Shown here: in pieces, positions 16,486 through 25,593 of the stretch
How the letters are laid out: each line of letters starts with the position of its first letter
Position numbering within the stretch: the stretch's first letter is position 1
Assembly (NCBI RefSeq): GCF_036759925.1
Contig: NZ_JAPKIB010000008.1
Coordinates: 121,602-185,601 of the forward strand
Source: Kluyvera sp036759925
Lineage (GTDB): Bacteria; Pseudomonadota; Gammaproteobacteria; Enterobacterales; Enterobacteriaceae
DNA: 64,000 nt
Reading direction: 5' to 3'
Made by a program: the position numbers and the translations under genes
Notes under the pieces: model-generated
Databases searched by the model: none
The model's input: the letters and a program-made list of their open reading frames with translations, nothing else
What the model was told of the DNA's origin: nothing

Positions 16486-16662
16486 ATGGCAAACCATCGT
16501 GGCGGTTCCGGCAATTTTGCCGAAGACCGTGAAAGAGCATCAGAAGCAGGTCGTAAGGGCGGCCAACACAGCGGCGGGAACTTTAAGAACGATCCCCAAC
16601 GCGCCTCGGAAGCGGGCAAAAAAGGCGGGAAAAACAGCCATGGCAGTCACCGCAACAGCTAG
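16486..16662 (+). CDS. ymdF: YmdF, stress-induced KGG-repeat protein
   Basis: Small hydrophilic protein of 58 residues found by direct reading. It starts MANHRGGSGNFAEDRERASE and contains two copies of a ~22-residue unit whose shared core is RASEAG.KGG.(H/N)S. This is the GsiB/YciG/YmdF stress-protein family, thought to be intrinsically disordered. A strong CGGAGG site lies seven bases before the ATG, and a perfect terminator follows. In E. coli ymdF occupies the neighbouring region of the chromosome. The function beyond stress association is unknown. Confidence 0.92.
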   Translation: MANHRGGSGNFAEDRERASEAGRKGGQHSGGNFKNDPQRASEAGKKGGKNSHGSHRNS

Positions 16663-16690
16663 CGGTGTGTGAATTGTCTGCCTCTCTCCT

Positions 16691-16720
16691 AACCGCCGGA
16701 TAATCCGGCGGTTTCTTTTT
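16691..16720 (+). terminator. Rho-independent terminator after ymdF
   Basis: ACCGCCGGA pairs with TCCGGCGGT around a four-base loop, followed by TTTCTTTTT. Confidence 0.88.
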
Positions 16721-16775
16721 CTGGCCGTAACCCGCAAAATAGGCATTGATGCCGTAAATAACAAGGAGAGGGCGC

Positions 16776-17414
16776 ATGGCTCAGGATGCAGTAAAGAAAG
16801 GTGGCAAACGTTCGCAGGCCGTGAGCGCGAAAAAGCAGGCCATCCTTACCGCCGCGCTAAATACCTTTTCACAATACGGGATCCACGGCACGCGCCTTGA
16901 ACAGGTTGCGGAGCTGGCCGGGGTGTCGAAAACTAATCTGCTTTACTACTTCCCCTCAAAAGAGGCGCTTTACGTGGCCGTGATGCAGCAGATCCTCGAT
17001 ATCTGGCTGGCGCCGCTGAAGGCATTTCGTGAAGATCTGGCACCGCTGGTGGCGATTAAAGAGTATATCCGCCTTAAGCTGGAAGTCTCGCGCGACTACC
17101 CGCAGGCCTCTAAGCTGTTCTGTCTGGAGATGCTGCAGGGTGCGCCGCTGGTGATGGATGAGTTGACCGGCGACCTGAAAGCGCTGGTCGCGGATAAATC
17201 GGCGATTATTGCCGCCTGGGTTCAGGCTGGAAAGCTCGCGCCTATCGACCCGCACCATCTAATCTTTATGATCTGGGCGACGACTCAGCACTACGCCGAT
17301 TTCGCCACCCAGGTGGAAGCGGTGACCGGCAAAACCCTGCGTGATGAAACCTTCTTTCAGCAGACCGTCGACAACGTCCAGCGGATTATCATCGACGGTA
17401 TTCGCGTCCGTTAG
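16776..17414 (+). CDS. rutR: RutR, uracil/thymine-responsive TetR-family regulator
   Basis: Protein of 212 residues matching RutR from end to end. The helix-turn-helix is RLEQVAELAGVSKTNLLYYF (residues ~45-65). The C-terminal domain holds the conserved ligand-pocket region around IFMIWATTQHYADFATQV. RutR controls pyrimidine degradation, purine and glutamate-linked genes and, in E. coli, lies divergent from rutABCDEFG. Here no rut operon is beside it: ymdF is upstream and an lprI-like gene is downstream, converging with overlapping stop codons (TTAG). ATG at 16776 has AGGAGAGG upstream. Confidence 0.93.
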   Translation: MAQDAVKKGGKRSQAVSAKKQAILTAALNTFSQYGIHGTRLEQVAELAGVSKTNLLYYFPSKEALYVAVMQQILDIWLAPLKAFREDLAPLVAIKEYIRLKLEVSRDYPQASKLFCLEMLQGAPLVMDELTGDLKALVADKSAIIAAWVQAGKLAPIDPHHLIFMIWATTQHYADFATQVEAVTGKTLRDETFFQQTVDNVQRIIIDGIRVR

Positions 17415-17806
17415 CTGGCGGGTGGCAGAGGGCAGCTCAGGTCGCCCTCTTCACACTGTAGCAGCGACGAGAGAAACGCCTCGCGCTCGTTGGTTTTGTC
17501 GGTCAGGCACTGGCTGTTCACCATCGGTTGCGCGCTGCCGCCGTGGCTACTGGAGCTGATAAACGCACAGTCCGCGTCCCGCAGCGTAATCCACACCGAC
17601 TGGGCTTTCTTCAGTAACTCTCGCTGCGTAGGTTCCGCGCGCTTCAGAACATCCTGCCAGGTTTGATTGAGCTTTTTATCGGCCGCCTGATACTGCGCGG
17701 CGGAACAGGTATTCAAATCCGCCTGCGTGGTGGCATCGGCACATTCGTCCGCCAGGGCATAACCGCTGGTCAGCAGCAGGGCGAAGGCGGGTAAGAGACG
17801 TTTCAT
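17411..17806 (-). CDS. Secreted LprI/DUF1311-type protein
   Basis: Protein of 131 residues with a signal peptide (MKRLLPAFALLLTSGYALA). The mature domain has the LprI-like pattern: cysteines in ECADATTQADLNTCSAAQY, a helical KKLNQTWQDVLKR region, the core WITLRDADCAF and a final Cys pair. Such domains occur in lysozyme-inhibitor-like envelope proteins, but activity is unproven. I chose ATG at 17806 (GGAG nine bases upstream) over the upstream in-frame ATGs, which would precede this site. It converges on rutR. Confidence 0.78.
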   Translation of the reverse strand: MKRLLPAFALLLTSGYALADECADATTQADLNTCSAAQYQAADKKLNQTWQDVLKRAEPTQRELLKKAQSVWITLRDADCAFISSSSHGGSAQPMVNSQCLTDKTNEREAFLSSLLQCEEGDLSCPLPPAS

Positions 17807-17986
17807 CGGTTGACTCTCCAGATTATTCATACGGCGCTTAGGCTCAGGATATAACACGATTTTACCCCCGAATCTCCTCCAACCACCGTTCGTTTTTCCG
17901 AATTTGAAAGGTGACGCAACGATCGACTGGACGCCTTTGGTGTAGAAGGTTGATGATCGCGCATTCGCATGGGAGAGGAAAGGGAG

Positions 17987-19336
17987 ATGACAGTGATGTC
18001 CGGCACTAACGTTCAGCCTCGGTTAAAGCTTTTCACGCTGGCGTGGCCGATTTTTGTGGAGCAACTGCTGCGGTTGATGCTCGGGTACGTCAGCGTTTTT
18101 ATGCTGGGGCACTATTCCGACGAAGCCGTTGCTGCCACCGGCGTTGCCAACCAGATACTGGCAATTTCGGTGATCTTTTACGGGTTTTTGACCGTCGGCG
18201 TACAGATTGTGGTGGCGCAGCTGATTGGCGCGAAGCGGTTTAAGCGCGTTGAGCGGGTGATCACCAACGGGCTGGTGGTCGCTTTTCTCATTGGCGTGGC
18301 GATGAGCCTTATCTTTATCCTGTTCGGCGATGCGTTTCTGCGCATGCTGGGGCTCAGCGAGGCGCTGGTGGTCGTAGGGTCGCCGTTTATCCGTATTATT
18401 GGCGGTATTTCGGTGGTTATCGCTCTCTATTCGTCCATTTTGCCGATTCTGCGCACCCACGGCTATGTCCGCCAGGCGATGCTGGTGCCGATTACGGTCA
18501 GCGTAATTAACGTGGTGTTCAACTATCTCTTCCTCTACGGCAAGCTGAGCTTTCTCGACCTTGGCGTCACCGGGGTGGGGATTGCGGTGTGTATTGCCAA
18601 CGTTATTGGCATGCTGATGTCGGCGTGGATGCTGAAAAAATACATTGGCTACGTGTTCCGCTGGCAGAAACTGAAACAGTGCTCGCGAAAGATGCTGGGG
18701 GCCATTTTACGCTATGGCCTGCCGTCGGCGGGGGAGAACCTCTCCTATGCGGGGTCGCAGCTGGTGGTGACGGCCATTATCGCTTTTCTTGGCACCGAGG
18801 CGCTGACCACTAAGGTGTACGCCTCAACGATCAGCCAGTTTGTTGCGCTGTTTGCCATGTCCATCGGCCAGGCCTCGCAGATTATTATCGGGCGTGCGGT
18901 GGGGGCGCGGGAGATAGACGCGGCGTACCGCCAGGGGATTAAAAGCTGGCGGCTGGGGCTGATGGTGGCCTTGTCCATCAGCGTGGTTATCTACCTGCTT
19001 GCCGAGCCGATTATGCAGCTCTTTACCCCCAATCAGGAGATTATCGCCCTGACCAAAAAGCTGTTTATGCTGTCGATTTTGCTCGAACTGGGGCGTGCGA
19101 CCAATATCATTGTTATCAGCAGCCTGAACGCCACCGGCGACGTTCGTTTTCCGTTTATCTGCGGGATTATCGTGATGTGGATTGTCAGCCTGCCGTTTTC
19201 CTACCTGCTTGGCGTGTATATCGGCTGGGGGCTGGTGGGGGTGTGGATAGCCTACATTATTGATGAAGGGCTGCGGGCGATGCTGATGTATCGACGCTGG
19301 CACAGCCGGGTGTGGACGACAAAATCTGTATTTTAG
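17987..19336 (+). CDS. MATE-family multidrug/toxin exporter
   Basis: Inner-membrane protein of ~449 residues with twelve predicted helices in two homologous six-helix halves. Family phrases include LFTLAWPIFVEQLLRLMLGY at the start, GVANQILAISVIFYGF and, in the second half, GQASQIIIGRAVGAREID. MATE proteins export cationic drugs or metabolites by H+ or Na+ antiport. The ATG at 17987 follows GGAAAGGG; an upstream in-frame ATG at 17969 lacks a site. The substrate is not predictable. It ends beside a REP element. Confidence 0.88.
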   Translation: MTVMSGTNVQPRLKLFTLAWPIFVEQLLRLMLGYVSVFMLGHYSDEAVAATGVANQILAISVIFYGFLTVGVQIVVAQLIGAKRFKRVERVITNGLVVAFLIGVAMSLIFILFGDAFLRMLGLSEALVVVGSPFIRIIGGISVVIALYSSILPILRTHGYVRQAMLVPITVSVINVVFNYLFLYGKLSFLDLGVTGVGIAVCIANVIGMLMSAWMLKKYIGYVFRWQKLKQCSRKMLGAILRYGLPSAGENLSYAGSQLVVTAIIAFLGTEALTTKVYASTISQFVALFAMSIGQASQIIIGRAVGAREIDAAYRQGIKSWRLGLMVALSISVVIYLLAEPIMQLFTPNQEIIALTKKLFMLSILLELGRATNIIVISSLNATGDVRFPFICGIIVMWIVSLPFSYLLGVYIGWGLVGVWIAYIIDEGLRAMLMYRRWHSRVWTTKSVF

Positions 19337-19345
19337 CCAGTGAGT

Positions 19346-19424
19346 TCCCGGGGTCGCATACGCTCGCCCGGGCTACATTCGTGCATATTTGTAGCCCGGG
19401 CGAGCGTATTGTACGACCCCGGGA
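19346..19424. repeat. REP/BIME-like palindromic element
   Basis: Inverted pair TCCCGGGGTCG...GCCCGGGCTAC and GTAGCCCGGGC...CGACCCCGGGA, between the convergent MATE gene and putA. Confidence 0.8.
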
Positions 19425-19435
19425 TGTCCGCCTAA

Positions 19436-22400
19436 TTAACCAATCGTCATCAGGCTGGCGTTGCCGCCTGCTGCGGCGGTGTTCACGCTGAGCGAACGCT
19501 CATGGTACAAGCGCTCCAGCAGCAGATTGGTTTCGCCGCGGGCAAAGCCCTGCACCGAAACAATCGCCCCGTCGCGCGCCGCCACCTGCTCGCAGAGTTC
19601 GCGCAGCTGGTCAGAGTCGCCGTGATAGATAACGGCATCAAAGAAGCTGTTCATCAAAGCTTCCGGCTTGGCGAAATGCACTCGCTCGGTCACAGCTTTC
19701 GGCAGTGACTTCGCCAGCTCACGCTGCAGTGGCGCATCCTGCCACAGCACTTCGCTGCCGACCGCCATTACCGCCGAGAGCTGCGTCAGCAGATCCGACT
19801 CATTATCGGCCACGCACAGTACCCGCTCACGCGGTACCAGCGTCCAGGTGTTGCGCTCGCCGGTTGGTCCCGGCAGCACGCGTTGGGTACCAGCCTGCGC
19901 CAGTTCGCTATACCGCTTGCTCTGCGCCAACTGTTCCGGACGACCCGCCATCCAGCTTTGCAGCTCGGTGAGCGGTTTTTCCAGCAGCGTTTTCAACTGC
20001 GTATCGACGACCTGACCGGCATCCTGACGGGCTAGCGTTTTCGCCAGCGCCGTTTCCGGGCGGCTTGCCAGCAGACGGTACAGGTACATCGGGCCGCCTG
20101 CTTTCGGACCGGTGCCGGAGAGGCCTTCACCGCCGAACGGCTGTACGCCCACGACCGCGCCGACCATATTACGGTTGACGTACAGGTTGCCAACCTTCGC
20201 ACTGCCGGTGACCTGAGCGATAGTTTCATCAATACGGGTGTGCACGCCGAGGGTCAGACCGTAGCCGGAGGCATTAATCTGTTCAACCAGCGCATCCAGT
20301 TGATTACGGCTGTAGCGCACCACATGCAGCACCGGGCCGAAGACCTCTTTTTTCAGCTCGTCGAAGCTGTCGAGCTCAATCAGCGTTGGTGGAATAAAGG
20401 TCCCGCTCTGCCATTCGTGGCTGTCTTCGGCGTTTTCGCGTGCGGCCTGGAAGACAGTGCGGCCTTTGGCGCGCAGGGTCTGGATATGGTGTTCGATACC
20501 GGCTTTCGCTTCGGCATCAATCACCGGCCCGATATCGGTGGTCAGACGGCCAGGGTTGCCCATCCGGCACTCCGCCATGGCGCCGCGCAGCATGGTCAGC
20601 GTGTGATCGGCGATATCGTCCTGCAGGCAGAGAACACGCAGCGCCGAGCAGCGCTGGCCTGCGCTATCGAAGGCCGAGGCGACCACGTCAACCACCACCT
20701 GCTCGGTGAGCGCGGAAGAGTCGACAATCATCGCGTTCATACCGCCGGTTTCGGCGACCAGCGGCGTTGGGCGGCCCTGAGCGTCGAGACGGGTGGCGAT
20801 ATTGCGTTGCAGCAGGGTAGCGACATCGGTAGACCCGGTAAACATCACGCCGCGCACGCGGGCATCACCGGTCAACTGCGCGCCGACGGTTTCGCCACGG
20901 CCCGGCAGCAGCTGCACCACGCCTGCCGGTACGCCCGCTTCCAGCAGCAGGGCGATACCCTGTGCGGCAATCAGCGGGGTCTGTTCGGCCGGTTTGGCCA
21001 GCACGCTGTTGCCCGCGGCAAGGGCGGCGGCAACCTGACCCATAAAGATAGCCAGCGGGAAGTTCCACGGGCTGATACAGACCACTGGGCCCAGCGGGCG
21101 GTGGGTTTCATTATCAAAGTCGTCGCGAACCTGGCCGGCGTAGTAGTGCAGGAAGTCGACCGCTTCGCGTACTTCGGCAATGGCGTTGCTGAAGGTTTTC
21201 CCGGCTTCACGCACCAGAATCCCCATCAGCGGCTGCATCTGATCTTCCATCAGCACCGCAGCGCGTTCCAGAATGGCGGCACGTTCCTGCGGCGGAGTGG
21301 CAAACCAGATTGGCGCGTTGTTCACCGCGCTGTCCAGTGCCTGCTCCACTTCGCTGGAAGTCGCTTCGCGGACATAGCCCACGACATCTTTTGGTTCAGC
21401 CGGGTTAACCACCGGCACCATATCGCCGTCGGCAACTGGATGCTCCAGCATCGGCTTCGCCGTCCACTTATGCAGCGCGCTGTTGAGCAACGACGAGGAG
21501 AGGGAGGCCAGACGGTGTTCGTTGGCGATATCCAGACCGGCGGAGTTGACGCGGCCTTTACCGTAGAGATCACGCGGCAGCGGGATCTTCGGATGCGGCA
21601 GGCCGGATGCGCCTTCCTGCAGCGCCATCTTCTCAACCGCCAGCACCGGGTCGGCAACCAGCTCGTCCAGCGGCAGGCTGCTGTCAGCGATACGGTTAAC
21701 GAACGAGGTGTTGGCGCCGTTTTCCAGCAGACGACGCACCAGATAGGCCAGCAACGTTTCGTGGGTGCCCACCGGCGCATAAATACGGCATGGACGGTTC
21801 AGCTTACCTTCCGCCACTTTGCCCACCACCTGCTCGTACAGCGGTTCACCCATGCCGTGCAGGCACTGGAACTCATATTGGCCCGGGTAGTAGTTATTGC
21901 CCGCCAGTTGATAAATCGCCGCCAGGGTATGGGCGTTGTGGGTGGCAAACTGCGGGTAGATCAGATTCGGCACGCCGAGCAGTTTTTTCGCGCAGGCGAG
22001 ATAAGAGACGTCGGTGTACACCTTGCGGGTGTAGACCGGATAGCCTTCGAGGCCGTCCATCTGCGCGCGTTTGATTTCGCTATCCCAGTAGGCGCCTTTC
22101 ACCAGACGGATCATCAGACGGCGACGGCTGCGGGTGGCGAGGTCAATCAGGTAATCAATGACGAACGGGCAGCGCTTCTGGTAGGCCTGAATCACGAAGC
22201 CAATCCCGTTCCAGCCCGCCAGTTCTGGCTCAAAGCACAGTTTTTCCAGCAGATCGAGGGAGATCTCTAAACGATCGGCCTCTTCGGCGTCGATGTTTAT
22301 GCCAATGTCGTACTGGCGCGCCAGCAGGGTCAGAGATTTCAGACGCGGATAGAGTTCGTCCATCACGCGGTCGTACTGCGCGCGGCTGTAGCGCGGGTGC

Positions 22401-23398
22401 AGGGCGGAGAGCTTGATGGAGATCCCCGGGCCTTCATAGATGCCACGGCCGTTGGAGGCTTTACCGATGGCGTGAATCGCCTGCTGATAAGAGACCATAT
22501 AGGCCTGCGCATCGGCGGCAGTCAGCGCGGCTTCGCCGAGCATATCGTAGGAGTAGCGGAAGCCTTTTTCTTCGAGCTTACGGGCATTGGCCAGCGCTTC
22601 GGCAATGGTTTCACCGGTCACGAACTGTTCGCCCATCAGGCGCATCGCCATGTCCACACCTTTACGCACCAGCGGCTCGCCGCTCTTACCGATAATGCGG
22701 TTCAGCGAGCGCGACAGGCTGGTTTCGTTGTGGGTAGAGACCAGTTTGCCGGTAAACAACAGCCCCCAGGTGGCGGCGTTGACGAACAGCGACGGGCTGC
22801 GGCCAATGTGTGACTGCCAGTTACCGTTGCTGATTTTGTCGCGGATAAGGGCATCGCGGGTGGCTTTATCTGGAATACGCAGCAGCGCTTCCGCGAGGCA
22901 CATCAGCGCCACGCCTTCCTGAGAAGAGAGGGAAAACTCCTGCAGCAGGCTCTGTACCATCCCGGCACGGCCGCTGGCAGTTTTCTGGTTACGCAGTTTT
23001 TCTGCCAGTTTCCAGGCCAGTTGATGTGCCTGTTCAGCAATCGGCTGCGGCAGACGGGCCTGCTCCATCAGCATCGGCACGGCATCGGTTTCGCTGCGGC
23101 GCCAGGCGGCGGTGATCGCTGCTCGGGTGACGGATTGCGGCAGGATCTGCTCGGCGAACTCGAGGAACGGCTGGTGGATTTCTTCCGCCGGCTGGGCCGA
23201 TTCATCGCTCTCGTTCGCGGCACCCGACAGCAGTGCAGGCAGCTCTGGCAGGACTTCATCGTTTTCCAGTTTTTCCAGATAGTTAAAAATCGCCTGCTTT
23301 ATGAGCCAGTGAGGGGTGCGGTCGATACGTGTCGCCGCACTCTTAATGCGCTCACGCGTTGCGTCATCCAGCTTAACCCCCATGGTGGTGGTGCCCAT
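19436..23398 (-). CDS. putA: PutA, proline dehydrogenase / P5C dehydrogenase / put repressor
   Basis: Trifunctional protein of 1320 residues, the same length as E. coli PutA. Residues 1-47 form the ribbon-helix-helix DNA-binding domain (MGTTTMGVKLDDATRERIKS). Then come the FAD proline dehydrogenase barrel (GIYEGPGISIKLSALHPRYS, IRLVKGAYWDSEIKRAQ) and the NAD+ glutamate-semialdehyde dehydrogenase (PWNFPLAIF, catalytic Cys in FDSAGQRCSALRV). The C-terminal domain ends in NTAAAGGNASLMTIG. It oxidises proline to glutamate at the membrane when proline is present and otherwise represses putA and putP. ATG at 23398 gives the conserved N-terminus; the longer frame starting at 23473 adds 25 non-family residues. 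Confidence 0.97.
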   Translation of the reverse strand: MGTTTMGVKLDDATRERIKSAATRIDRTPHWLIKQAIFNYLEKLENDEVLPELPALLSGAANESDESAQPAEEIHQPFLEFAEQILPQSVTRAAITAAWRRSETDAVPMLMEQARLPQPIAEQAHQLAWKLAEKLRNQKTASGRAGMVQSLLQEFSLSSQEGVALMCLAEALLRIPDKATRDALIRDKISNGNWQSHIGRSPSLFVNAATWGLLFTGKLVSTHNETSLSRSLNRIIGKSGEPLVRKGVDMAMRLMGEQFVTGETIAEALANARKLEEKGFRYSYDMLGEAALTAADAQAYMVSYQQAIHAIGKASNGRGIYEGPGISIKLSALHPRYSRAQYDRVMDELYPRLKSLTLLARQYDIGINIDAEEADRLEISLDLLEKLCFEPELAGWNGIGFVIQAYQKRCPFVIDYLIDLATRSRRRLMIRLVKGAYWDSEIKRAQMDGLEGYPVYTRKVYTDVSYLACAKKLLGVPNLIYPQFATHNAHTLAAIYQLAGNNYYPGQYEFQCLHGMGEPLYEQVVGKVAEGKLNRPCRIYAPVGTHETLLAYLVRRLLENGANTSFVNRIADSSLPLDELVADPVLAVEKMALQEGASGLPHPKIPLPRDLYGKGRVNSAGLDIANEHRLASLSSSLLNSALHKWTAKPMLEHPVADGDMVPVVNPAEPKDVVGYVREATSSEVEQALDSAVNNAPIWFATPPQERAAILERAAVLMEDQMQPLMGILVREAGKTFSNAIAEVREAVDFLHYYAGQVRDDFDNETHRPLGPVVCISPWNFPLAIFMGQVAAALAAGNSVLAKPAEQTPLIAAQGIALLLEAGVPAGVVQLLPGRGETVGAQLTGDARVRGVMFTGSTDVATLLQRNIATRLDAQGRPTPLVAETGGMNAMIVDSSALTEQVVVDVVASAFDSAGQRCSALRVLCLQDDIADHTLTMLRGAMAECRMGNPGRLTTDIGPVIDAEAKAGIEHHIQTLRAKGRTVFQAARENAEDSHEWQSGTFIPPTLIELDSFDELKKEVFGPVLHVVRYSRNQLDALVEQINASGYGLTLGVHTRIDETIAQVTGSAKVGNLYVNRNMVGAVVGVQPFGGEGLSGTGPKAGGPMYLYRLLASRPETALAKTLARQDAGQVVDTQLKTLLEKPLTELQSWMAGRPEQLAQSKRYSELAQAGTQRVLPGPTGERNTWTLVPRERVLCVADNESDLLTQLSAVMAVGSEVLWQDAPLQRELAKSLPKAVTERVHFAKPEALMNSFFDAVIYHGDSDQLRELCEQVAARDGAIVSVQGFARGETNLLLERLYHERSLSVNTAAAGGNASLMTIG

Positions 23399-23807
23399 GC
23401 CATCTACTCCTGTTGCTCGGTTGTCATGATAATTGCGTAACAGGAATATCCACCATGTTGCAACTTTGTGCAACCGTGTTAAATGTGATGTCTGTTGCAG
23501 GCTTAAAAATGAATTAATTGTTAATGGTAAAACTTATGGCAGGCGGCACTGGAAATGGGTATCGCGGGCTGATTTTATGCGCCACTTAACAGTTATTATC
23601 GGTGCAACCGTAAAAAGCGTGAGGGAGTGCAACCTATAGGAAAATGCTATCAGCAGGGTAATGCATTCGATGTAAATGCAGTGTTAAATCGTTTGTGAAA
23701 AAATTCCGCTTCCGTCAGGATACGGTCGCTTCAAATGATTGCCCCGTTCCGGCAATGATAAAGACGGCAAATTGGGATATTGCCGACGCATAATTCTGGA
23801 GAATTTA
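23399..23807. promoter_or_regulatory. put control region with five GTTGCA (PutA operator) hexamers
   Basis: The divergent putA-putP intergenic region carries GTTGCA, in either orientation, at 23457-23462, 23469-23474, 23494-23499, 23603-23608 and 23628-23633. The first two form an inverted pair. GTTGCA is the known recognition core of the PutA ribbon-helix-helix domain, and E. coli also has five put operators. Confidence 0.82.
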
Positions 23808-25328
23808 ATGACTATTAGCACCCCAATGCTGGTGACCTTTCTTGTCTATATTTTGGGCATGATATTCATTGGCTTTATGGCATGGCGCAACACCAAAAAT
23901 TTTGATGACTATATTCTCGGTGGCCGCAGCCTGGGCCCGTTCGTGACCGCACTTTCTGCTGGTGCCTCTGATATGAGTGGCTGGTTGTTGATGGGCCTGC
24001 CTGGCGCCATTTTCATCTCCGGTATCTCGGAAAGCTGGATCGCCATCGGCCTGACCGTCGGCGCGTGGATCAACTGGAAGCTGGTGGCCGGGCGTTTACG
24101 TGTGCACACCGAGGCCAACAATAACGCCTTAACGCTGCCGGACTACTTTACGGGTCGTTTTGAAGATAACAGCCGCGTGCTGCGTATTATCTCCGCGCTG
24201 GTTATCCTGCTGTTCTTCACCATCTACTGTGCTTCCGGGATTGTTGCCGGTGCGCGTCTGTTCGAAAGCACCTTCGGCATGAGTTACGAAACCGCACTGT
24301 GGGCGGGGGCGGCAGCGACCATCCTCTACACCTTTATCGGTGGCTTCCTCGCGGTGAGCTGGACCGATACTGTGCAGGCCAGCTTGATGATTTTTGCGCT
24401 GATCCTCACACCGGTTATCGTGATCTTCGCAGTCGGTGGCCTCGGCGATTCGCTGGAAGTTATCAAGCAAAAGAGCATTGAAAATATAGATATGCTCAAG
24501 GGACTGAACTTCGTCGCCATCATTTCACTGATGGGCTGGGGTCTGGGCTACTTCGGTCAGCCGCACATTCTGGCGCGCTTTATGGCTGCCGATTCCCACC
24601 ACAGCATTGTGCACGCCCGTCGTATCAGCATGACCTGGATGATCCTGTGTCTGGCCGGTGCGGTTGCCGTGGGCTTCTTCGGCATTGCCTACTTCCAGAA
24701 CAACCCGTCGGTGGCAGGACCGGTGAACCAGAACGCCGAGCGCGTGTTTATCGAGCTGGCGCAGATTCTGTTTAACCCATGGATTGCTGGGATCCTGCTG
24801 TCGGCGATTCTGGCGGCGGTGATGTCAACCCTGAGCTGTCAGCTGCTGGTCTGCTCAAGTGCGATTACCGAAGACCTCTACAAAGCGTTTCTGCGTAAAA
24901 ACGCCAGCCAGAAAGAGCTGGTGTGGGTAGGGCGCTTTATGGTGCTGGTGGTGGCGCTGGTGGCTATCGCGCTGGCGGCAAACCCGGAAAACCGCGTACT
25001 GGGTCTGGTGAGCTACGCGTGGGCAGGCTTCGGTGCGGCGTTTGGCCCGGTGGTGCTGTTCTCGGTGATGTGGTCGCGTATGACTCGCAACGGCGCGCTG
25101 GCGGGGATGATTATCGGTGCTGTTACCGTAATCGTCTGGAAGCAGTTCGGTTGGCTGGGGCTGTATGAAATCATCCCTGGCTTTATCTTTGGCAGCGCGG
25201 GTATCGTCCTGTTCAGCTTGTTGGATAAAGCACCGTCGACCAGCATGCAGGAGCGTTTTGCGAAAGCAGACGCGCATTATCACTCTGCACCGCCGTCCCG
25301 TTTAAATAGCCCGGACGAGGTGCGATAG
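23808..25328 (+). CDS. putP: PutP, sodium/proline symporter
   Basis: Inner-membrane SSS-family transporter of 506 residues, with ~13 helices. The Na+/proline site regions are visible: DYILGGRSLGPFVTALSAGASDMSGW near residues 33-60 and SAILAAVMSTLSCQLLVCSS in the second half. It imports proline for PutA. ATG at 23808 is preceded by GGAGAA and matches the family N-terminus; the longer frame from 23739 adds non-family sequence. The extreme C-terminus (SPDEVR and stop) is encoded by the edge of a REP-like element, which may explain why it is a few residues longer than the E. coli protein. Confidence 0.95.
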   Translation: MTISTPMLVTFLVYILGMIFIGFMAWRNTKNFDDYILGGRSLGPFVTALSAGASDMSGWLLMGLPGAIFISGISESWIAIGLTVGAWINWKLVAGRLRVHTEANNNALTLPDYFTGRFEDNSRVLRIISALVILLFFTIYCASGIVAGARLFESTFGMSYETALWAGAAATILYTFIGGFLAVSWTDTVQASLMIFALILTPVIVIFAVGGLGDSLEVIKQKSIENIDMLKGLNFVAIISLMGWGLGYFGQPHILARFMAADSHHSIVHARRISMTWMILCLAGAVAVGFFGIAYFQNNPSVAGPVNQNAERVFIELAQILFNPWIAGILLSAILAAVMSTLSCQLLVCSSAITEDLYKAFLRKNASQKELVWVGRFMVLVVALVAIALAANPENRVLGLVSYAWAGFGAAFGPVVLFSVMWSRMTRNGALAGMIIGAVTVIVWKQFGWLGLYEIIPGFIFGSAGIVLFSLLDKAPSTSMQERFAKADAHYHSAPPSRLNSPDEVR

Positions 25329-25332
25329 CACC

Positions 25333-25388
25333 GACTCCGGGGTAGCTCGGTGCACGATCCCGGCGTCGCTTTGCTCGGCCGGGCTACC
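25333..25388. repeat. REP-like element overlapping the end of putP
   Basis: CCGGCGTCGCTTTGCTCGGC and the following GGGCTAC match the other elements in the window. Its left partner, TAGCCCGGACGAGG at 25309-25322, lies within the last putP codons. Confidence 0.7.
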
Positions 25389-25397
25389 CTTCTAAAC

Positions 25398-25422
25398 GCC
25401 CGCAATTCTGCGGGCTTTTTTT
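25398..25422 (+). terminator. Rho-independent terminator after putP
   Basis: GCCCGCA pairs with TGCGGGC around loop ATTC, followed by a run of seven T. Confidence 0.88.
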
Positions 25423-25516
25423 ACGTCGGTGCCTGATAACTCACGCAACTATATCGTCGCTATTCTTTTACATCTCGTCATTATTTCCCTCACATTTCGC
25501 TTGTGTTTATTTTTGG

Positions 25517-25535
25517 CTTAATGATAATCACTATC
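25517..25535. promoter_or_regulatory. Fur box upstream of efeUOB
   Basis: CTTAATGATAATCACTATC agrees with the 19-bp Fur consensus at 16 of 19 positions by my count. It lies about 60 bp before efeU, as expected for an iron-repressed uptake operon. Confidence 0.75.
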
Positions 25536-25593
25536 ACTCACATTTACCTGTCTTTGCAAAAGTTGACGGCGTTACACATTTAAGGATGTCCAC

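Noticed and set aside
20240..22270. 676-codon plus-strand open frame opposite putA
   Set aside because: Antisense shadow of the conserved PutA frame; its translation resembles no protein I know and is rich in His and Gln.
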